Shown here: in pieces, positions 57,010 to 64,000 of the stretch
How positions within the stretch are numbered: position 1 is the first letter of the stretch
How the letters are laid out: every line of letters starts with the position of its first letter
Notes under the pieces: generated by a model
What the model was told of the DNA's origin: nothing
The model's input: the letters and a program-made list of their open reading frames with translations, nothing else
The model's database searches: none
From: Bombardia bombarda
Taxonomy: Eukaryota > Ascomycota > Sordariomycetes > Sordariales > Lasiosphaeriaceae
Direction: 5' to 3'
Length of the DNA stretch: 64,000 nt
Assembly: GCA_030512295.1 (NCBI GenBank)
Contig: JAULSR010000003.1
Span: 1,860,001-1,924,000, forward strand
Position numbers and translations under genes: made by a program

Positions 57010-58846
57010 CTACTCCTCCTTTGATGCCACCTTTTCGGTACTCGCGCTATCCACCAGCTCCACTGGCGCCTTGGAGTCAATCAAGTGTCCCTCCTTTTCC
57101 TGTACTTCCCTGAGCGCCTCGTTCATGATGTTGGTCTTGGTGGACTTGAACTTCCACGCCGACGCGCCCCGCTCAAAGAGCTCGTCAATCTCCTCAAGCG
57201 TGCGCCCCTTCAGCTCCGGCAGGAAGAGGAAGAAGAAGATGCCGCAGATGAAGTTGGATCCAGCCCAGATATAGGCGTATTTGGCGCCCTGTACACATTT
57301 CTCAGTCAGTTTCACCATCACATGTCGACCTCGATGGTAGGCGGTAACACTCACCCAGTTCATCGCATCTGGATTGATAAAATACGGTGAGCAGAACCCA
57401 GTCAACCACGCGAGAAAGTACCCCAGACTGATCGCCGCGCCCACCGTCCAGGAGCGCAGCCGCGTGCTCACAACCTCAGTCGCCACGGGGTAGCTCGCGT
57501 CGCCGACAAAGGCGTTGTAGCAAAACATGTACAGCGCGGTGAAGGCGATGAGGCAGTTGCGCGCCGCCAGCGTGCCAGGCGCCACGGTGGCCGAGATGGC
57601 CATGGCCAGCTGGCATAGACCCTGAGTGGCGGAGCCGATCATCATGACGCTGCGCCGGCCGAGAAAGTGCCGCATCAAGACCATGCCAACGTTGACGCCG
57701 ATGAAGCCGAGACATGTCTTCATGATCGAGTACTTGAAGGCGTCGCTGACAGTCAGGCCTGACACCACCATGAAGTAGGTCGAGTAGCTGATGAGGAACC
57801 ACGAGCCCGAGCCGGTTTGCGTCGCGATGACGCCGAAGCAGAGGAGGGTTCGTCGCAGGTCGCTTCCTGTTTGTTTATGAGCACGGTTAGCCTGAAATGA
57901 CCCAAGGCACACAGTCCGAGATGCGCCTACCCCTAAACATATCAAGCGGCCCAACCGTATTCGCCAGCTTCTTCTCCTCCTCAATCCCCTTCACCATTTC
58001 TACCCACTCTAGCTCAAACTGCTCCGGCCTCATCGACTCCCCCTCAGCATCTTGAACGACCTGCGCGCCTGCTCCTCCTTCCCCTTATTCAGCAAGTACC
58101 TCGGCGACTCTGGCACAAACACCAGCCCGATCGCCAGCAGCACCGGCACGATGAACTGCACCCCCAGCGGGATCTGGTACGACGACTTGTCCAGCCGTAT
58201 CTGCGTCTGGTTGCATATGACAGCCCCCAGGACGCTCCCGATGTTGACCCACTCGGAGAACAGCGCGACCATGACAGCGCGCAGGTGCGCAGGCGCCGCC
58301 TCGGCGCAGTAGATGTTGGAGAACGTGACGAGGAAGCCGTTGCCGATGCCAATGATCAGTCGCCCGAAGTAGACGACGCCCTTGTCGGTGGTGCCGATCT
58401 GGATCGCGCTGCCGAGCACGGCGAGGAAGCAGGCCACCCAGAGGCCCTGGCGGCGGCCGAAGAAGTGTGCGAACGCGCCAGCGAAGATGGAGGAGAGGAA
58501 GGCGCCGAGGGTCAGGAGGGAGCCGATCAGTTGTTGGAAGGTACGCTTTTTTTTTTAGGGGTCAGTCTGGCTGGTCTACTGATGCTTGAACCAGGAAAAT
58601 CGAGCTTGCGCATTGGCCTCGGAGTGTGCTCACATCAATTCCATATCCGCCTGCGACTTTGGGATCCGGGTGTCCAAAGACCGCTAGAAATCCAGGCATG
58701 GCCTGCAGGCTGGCCATAACGGTTGAGTCAACCCCGTATTGCATGTTGGCCGTGGCCACGACGGCACAGATGAGCAGGCATTTTCGGTTTTTCCACAGCG
58801 ACGTCTCGGGCAGATGGGCTCCCGCGAGCTTGGGTATGGCGACCAT
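57010..58846 (-). CDS. MFS sugar-porter-like transporter, with apparent 1-nt frameshift
   Basis: Exons 58846-58634, 58545-57931, 57866-57355 and 57288-57010. Marks are AVVATANMQYGVDSTVMASL (TM1), GRRQGLW, GRLIIGIGNGFL, YCAEAAPAHLRA, PESPRYLL, TGSGSWFLISYSTYF (TM7), LGRRSV, and the C-terminal PELKGRTLEEIDELFE, as in alpha-glucoside/hexose sugar porters. Exon 2 is 615 nt where 616 is needed. The reading KMLRG must pass to ESMRPEQFELEWVEMV at the C5 run 58039-58043 (G5 in the sense strand), as if one base were missing. With it the protein is 539 aa, normal. The start is the Met of MVAIPKLAG. It could export or import a pathway compound given the neighbouring NRPS-like gene, or be an ordinary sugar importer. 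Confidence 0.82.
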
Positions 58847-61800
58847 TGTTTTGTTGGTATCGTGCTCGTCCGTGGAGGCTCCGGCTGACTTCACAGAGAG
58901 CCAGTCAGGTAGACTCTCACGACTTTATCAGCTGAAGTCAGTAAGTAAACAGATTGAAGTCAGCTAGCTGAGCTTTAATCGTCCCTGGCCAGAGAGAGAA
59001 CGGCCCGTCCATAATAGCTGATCAACAAAGCACAAAGCTCGAGTGTTATAGGGGGCCTTTCCTCCATGTCCCCCTTCTCCAATAGCAGGATTCTCCAAGA
59101 GGGGTAAGTAGCCTGGTCGGGTATACTCCCGAGCCGCCAATCATTGTCCATTTTCTGCACGGGAAAAGCTATCTAGTGGTTGATCGCGGGTCGGTAGTAG
59201 TAGCTATGTAGCCCCAACAGATGTATGCTGGTGGTAAACCCAGCACAGCATCACATCGCATCCCCCGCATCTCGGCAGTTGATTTGACAACCGCCGCTGG
59301 TTGCGATTCGATGTTTGCCTCCGCAAGCCCCTTGCAGTACTGGTTCAATTGATATGGTATCGTCTCATTAACGGCATGCGCTTTGTGCTACCTGAACTTG
59401 GTCAGCTTATTAACTAACATGGGATTAGGGGAGAGGGTAGTCGTTAGATGTGGTAGCCGATGGGGTTGTGTTATTCGGAAAACGTGATCCATATCCCCTG
59501 CGTTGGTCCAATTGTACCATACTATTGAATGCTAGTCCTGTGTGACATGGTTCGGTAGTGGTGGTACAGAGTGCGCGGCATTGTTTCACAGTCGTATTTC
59601 TGTTTGGATGGGACGCGTCTCGGCAGTGAGCGAGCTTGTGGGTTTGAGCTCGGTTAAGCAGCTAAACTCCGTGAAGCGGGTTCATTTTGGGTAGTTACAG
59701 CCAACTATCGTTGGAAAAGGTGAGCTGGGTGGTTTGCTCTCTTCGATTTTGTTGATTCTTAGCAAGATAGCCATGATGAGGAGGACGACAAGGGCGTGAA
59801 TTTAGACTGGATACTGCATACTAAATAAAGGAAACTATCTTACAAGGCTCACACTCCTCGTCAACGAGCTGGTGATAATGCATCCATGCAGTACGTAATA
59901 AACGGAATGCTTCGCCTTCCAATGGACACGACCGACTGGAACTTCAGTCCAACACGACCCAGCTACCTAAGCAAGTGTTCAAGCTTGACAATGTGTTCAA
60001 TTTCCACCATCGCCTTGACAAGCAATCCAAAGCCACTTGGCAGAGGCTTTGACAGGATCTCCTAACTAAATCTGATGCTAAACAGCGGGAAAACACGATT
60101 GCCTTCCCGAAGAAGTTGTCAAGAAAGGAGAGATAATATATTTGTACAGTTAAATACGTTGCTCTATATTAATGCTGCCAACATAGCGATGCCGATACTG
60201 TTTTATTCAGCACTATCCAAATATCGATATGTCTCTCCTCTTCATTCGTCTGGGATCTTGCCTCAGTTCTGAAAAATGAAAAGAGGATGCAGTTTAGGAA
60301 GACAGGGTCGGGAAAGCCTAGGTGCGTTTCTGACACTTGCCTCAAGCAGGGTTGTGTACGGGTATCTCGGTGAAACTCACCACGGCATAGAGGCTGTGAC
60401 AAAAAGAGCCAAAACTATTTTTCAAGCCTTTGCCCAAGCTTGTGGTCTGACTATGTTGTCTCGTAAAAGAGTCATTCCAAGGCAGTTCAGAAGCTCAGCA
60501 CAAAATAATCAAGATGTCACAATGCCAGGAAACTTGATTTTAAGTGTTGAAGAGTAACCATCCACTACTGTGGCGTTGAGAAAGGCTGCTGGAACTTGCA
60601 CGAAGAGTCTGCGTGAATATTCGCTGGAGGGATAATAGAACCAAGGAAGATCGTTTTCTTCGGCCCGTGGAAGAGTCATCACTGCAATTTCAGCGAAGCC
60701 GCAAACTGGAGGGAGGTGGTGTATCTCAGGTATCTGCAAGTATACCAAGTGATAGACAAGTACAGATCATGTTGCAATACATGTCCACTAGACAGTTGGT
60801 TCCAAGTTGCATACTCCGCAGAACACCAACCTAATCTGCATGAACATCTGGAATTGTCACTCGAGTGGCAAAGCTTGAACTTCCATCCCGTAACCAAAAC
60901 AAGAACAACTATTGTTCTCACTGCATCAAGTACAGCGTAGCTCGTTCTCTCCTTTACAAAGCGGCCGCGGATCCACCACCCTCCGAAGATCACCAGATGC
61001 ACCGGCCACCGTCGTAAACTCACAAACAAAAAACAGAGAGGTAACAAAAACTCTCACAAGGTCTCCCGCCGAAATGGAGTCTTGACACTAAACACTTGTC
61101 GATGATATCACCACAGCCCGGAACCGCCAGGCGCTCTCCCAATTGAGCGAGCCGGAACCCCCACGCAGTGGCCACTTGACCACACGGTTGCTCACTCACC
61201 TTGGAAGGGTTGGGTCGGCCACAGCAAGGAAAATCCGTCATTCCACATTCCACGACTAATACCAAGGACACCTGACCCAAACCGCACGCCACACGCACAC
61301 AAAACGCGGCTGCCTACATACGAGTGCGCCTACGTCTGCATATGATGCCACCCTCTCCTTTGTTTTGGTCGGCAACGCTCGTCTCACCTCCTGAGCCAGA
61401 TGGGGAGACGAAGCGAGCTGCGCCGCAACTGCGATGCTTTCTTCTACCGGTAGGGCCAAGCCGCGCGGTCCTCAGCCAGGTTTTGTAGTAGTAGCTTGAT
61501 TCTTGCCGATGGCGAGGTCGGCGATCTACGGGGTGAAGATCGAAAGAAACGCAACCGATGAACAGAGGCAACAGACTGGGACGGGATTCCCGGGACTTCC
61601 GCGGACCACCACCTTCTCCGAGATAGACAAGTACCAGGAAGTATCAAGGATGTCACCAGTATTAAGGATGTTGCTCTGGAACGTACACTCAGACCAAAAG
61701 AAGACGCAAACGTCGAAAAGTGGAATGACATAAAGAGAAGAAAGACTGACCGAGAAACTGAAAATTCCATATGGCATCGAACAAACGCTTTGTTCCGTCA

Positions 61801-64000
61801 GCTTCATATCTCACAATAGACGTAATACTAGAATAAGCCCTGAGTCTATCAAGCCTCTCGCCAAGGACCAATGACCCACACCAGGGAGGACGCAAAGAGA
61901 GAAGTGTGGGCGGGGCATCTGAAAGATAAGATGGTGTGGAGATCATCAGAGAAAGCCAACGGGTGTGACTCCTCTGCACACACCCATTGGCTCCTATCAT
62001 TATTATTCCAGACAGATGCCGGACGGACCACCTCCCTGTCAGAGGACGATGGATGGGTTACCTAGATGACAGGGGGCTTCGTCCCACGACAGCCTCGTAG
62101 TAGTAGACGCGAATCCCCAGTGCTGGATCGTGGCAGTGACGGAGACCGCATTTTCGCATAACGACTACTGGTGTCTTATGGTCATGGGCTCTTGACACAT
62201 GCTAATAGTAAGGAGGATATCTGGTTTGGCTAGCAGCTATTTGATAAAGTGAACACTCTTTTATGTGATGGAAGAGTTGATGGCAGAGGAGCTGAAGCAA
62301 TATTGAATCTTACATACCAAACAGGAGATGTGGCGTGAGCTGTCAAAGAGGCTGAACCGTTGGCAAGGAGGTTGGAGCATTTTAGTTGGCCATATCCCGG
62401 GAATGTCTGGGGAAACCAGCGCTAGACGCAAGCCACTCGAGGTTAACGAGAACCGTAGACAAGATGGTGTGGCAGCCGATGTCCCGCAGACGGCGATGGC
62501 TTGCATTGATTCTTCAACGGATGTTGATGCCGCGAGACGGGCTGAGATTTCCAACTTGCTGCCACAATGCCTATGTGCCCAAGCAAGTGGAAGTGGAATG
62601 AGACCCCGAGGGGCTACTCTGGGTCTGCCAAAAAGATGTTCGTGCGAAGTCATGCGGAGGAAAACCTGTCGACAAGAGCGTGGTTAATACGACAGTTATG
62701 GGTGACAGATTGTTTGGCGTTGTGGCTTGTGGCTGGAAACAAGAACGATGTAAGGTCCGACATGGGTGCCATGGGCCCATGGCGAGGTCCATAGATTGAC
62801 TTCCTCAGAAAAGGGTGTCCTCGAGCTGCATGCGTGAAAGTGAGGGTGCATGGATTCGCCCCGTGATTTGCTGATGTAGGAGGGCAGGGATCACATTCAC
62901 CATCTGCTGCCATACTACACAGGCCAGCTTGAAGCAAACGGGCATGCTGCAACAGGACTACCAAGATTCCTTGGCGTGTTGGAGACCTGAGGTGGTTGCT
63001 GTTTGGTTGACACGAATCCGCGCCTTGCAAGCTTAGGGCCGGTTGGCCAAGTGAGAAACACTGCGAGATCGTCGGAAACTGCATATCCCGCTCGCGCATG
63101 TGCGGACTCTTGGTTGGGAACACGAGAAACGAAACTTTAATGACAGCCACGAGGCGCAGAGTAAATATGGGTAGTAACCCAAACGACTTCCATGGGGAAG
63201 TGATGATCGGACTCGCGGAACACACGGAACGGGGCGCTGGCGGATGACGAATATTCGGAGATGGGGTATGGATTCCATAGTCCAAGGACCTCTTGAGGAC
63301 AGGCTGCTACTCAACACGACACAGGGGGTTTGAGTACGTTGGAGGTGTGGGGTAAGACGCAAGACGCGACGCCGACGGTGAGCGACGGGTAACATGACAT
63401 GGCGGGTTGGGAGATAGTCCTGGGGTGTGTGCACGGGGGCGGAGCCAGACCGAGATGGCGTCTGCTGGTGGTTATCCGGGATTTGTACGACCCGGAAGAA
63501 TAGCGTCCAGTCTGTATCTCGGTCGCAACCATGACTTAATTGGAGTAGGCTGCAAGAGAGTGCTAAAGAGGATGGCGCCATGCACAAAGGGCAACCTGAG
63601 ACTAAAAGGCCGATGCTGTTTGGTGCAAGGATGAAATCCTCCGCCGCCTGCACAGTATATACCATGGGATGGCGTGAAGTCCAAAGTAGCAGTCGGGGAT
63701 CCTCGCCGGTGACGATCGCGGATACAAGGTGAGTACCTTTTGGAGGGGCCGGATGGCAATGCAAGACGAGCAGGGATTCTCTCGTGCAGACGCACAAAAG
63801 AGCGCCACTGGACATGTTGTGTGTAGCCATGGATCTCCAGTCGATGTCTATCTGCCGCAGGCGATTGCTATTGGGCTGCAAGCAACATCTTCAGTCCTGG
63901 CGTGGTGGTCTTTACCAATTCCAGTTTGGCTGAGATGTCACCGTTGCGCGGCTCAAATGCATGTGCAGATTCCTACTCACCAGTCAATCCATACGGCATG
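58847..64000. other. Long region without a supported gene
   Basis: About 5.1 kb. Frames up to 282 codons exist (63881-63033 minus, and an overlapping 211-codon frame), but they lack motifs, have His/Arg/Ser-rich composition and overlap other open frames, so I do not call them. A tRNA-D-arm-like palindrome is at 61133-61148 without a complete tRNA. No transposon ends recognised. Confidence 0.45.

Noticed and set aside
61133..61148. tRNA D-arm-like sequence (GCTCAATTGGGAGAGC on the minus strand)
   Set aside because: No matching acceptor stem, anticodon arm or T-arm (GGTTCRA) is found at normal distances, so it is not a complete tRNA.
63033..63881. 282-codon minus-strand frame
   Set aside because: No domain, odd His/Arg/Ser-rich composition, overlapped by other open frames, no promoter or splicing pattern.
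1..64000. CRISPR arrays, bacterial operons, prophage
   Set aside because: Spliced genes and fungal families throughout; no regularly spaced repeats of that kind seen.

Overview
The window is nuclear DNA of a filamentous ascomycete (Pezizomycotina, most likely a Sordariomycete; I cannot name the species). Supporting signs are short 53-126 nt GT..AG introns, fungal families (Zn2Cys6 regulator, Dal5-type and sugar-porter MFS transporters, NRPS-like A-T-R enzyme, HeLo domain) and decayed genes whose stop codons look like repeat-induced point mutation (RIP). Spliced models were built by hand; exon coordinates are in each entry.

Layout. 1-5.0 kb: two decayed genes, a membrane protein on the minus strand and a HeLo/kinase protein on the plus strand. 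5.7-7.3 kb: Zn2Cys6 regulator. 9.1-10.7 kb: secreted choice-of-anchor-B-like protein, with a C18 run upstream and a G23 run downstream. 11.8-12.4 kb: orphan disordered protein. 13.4-15.3 kb: cytosolic asparaginyl-tRNA synthetase. 15.7-16.1 kb: Copia-like gag relic.

16.8-25.9 kb: a probable xyloglucan or xylo-oligosaccharide utilisation block. It holds a secreted GH3 glycosidase, a divergent cytosolic GH31 alpha-xylosidase of YicI type with one apparent 1-nt frameshift, and an MFS sugar porter. The promoter shared by the two glycosidases has a cluster of CreA-consensus sites.

27.1-30.3 kb: an F-box gene, with a broken copy of its 3' end and flank further along. 31.5-33.0 kb: NodL/Maa-type acetyltransferase with an added C-terminal membrane segment. 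36.2-37.0 kb: possible small membrane protein. 39.4-40.5 kb: MDR oxidoreductase. 42.2-44.3 kb: seven-exon Dal5-family transporter. 46.0-47.9 kb: decayed large gene. 48.4-49.3 kb: kinase-like protein. 49.7-50.5 kb: short hAT element with terminal inverted repeats.

50.9-58.8 kb: a small putative secondary-metabolism group: NmrA-like reductase (frameshifted), NRPS-like A-T-R enzyme and MFS sugar-porter-like transporter (frameshifted). 58.9-64.0 kb: no gene I can support.

Three otherwise conserved genes each seem to lack one base, two of them in C/G runs. These could be assembly errors or true mutations. Long G/C homopolymers (18-23 nt) recur across the window.
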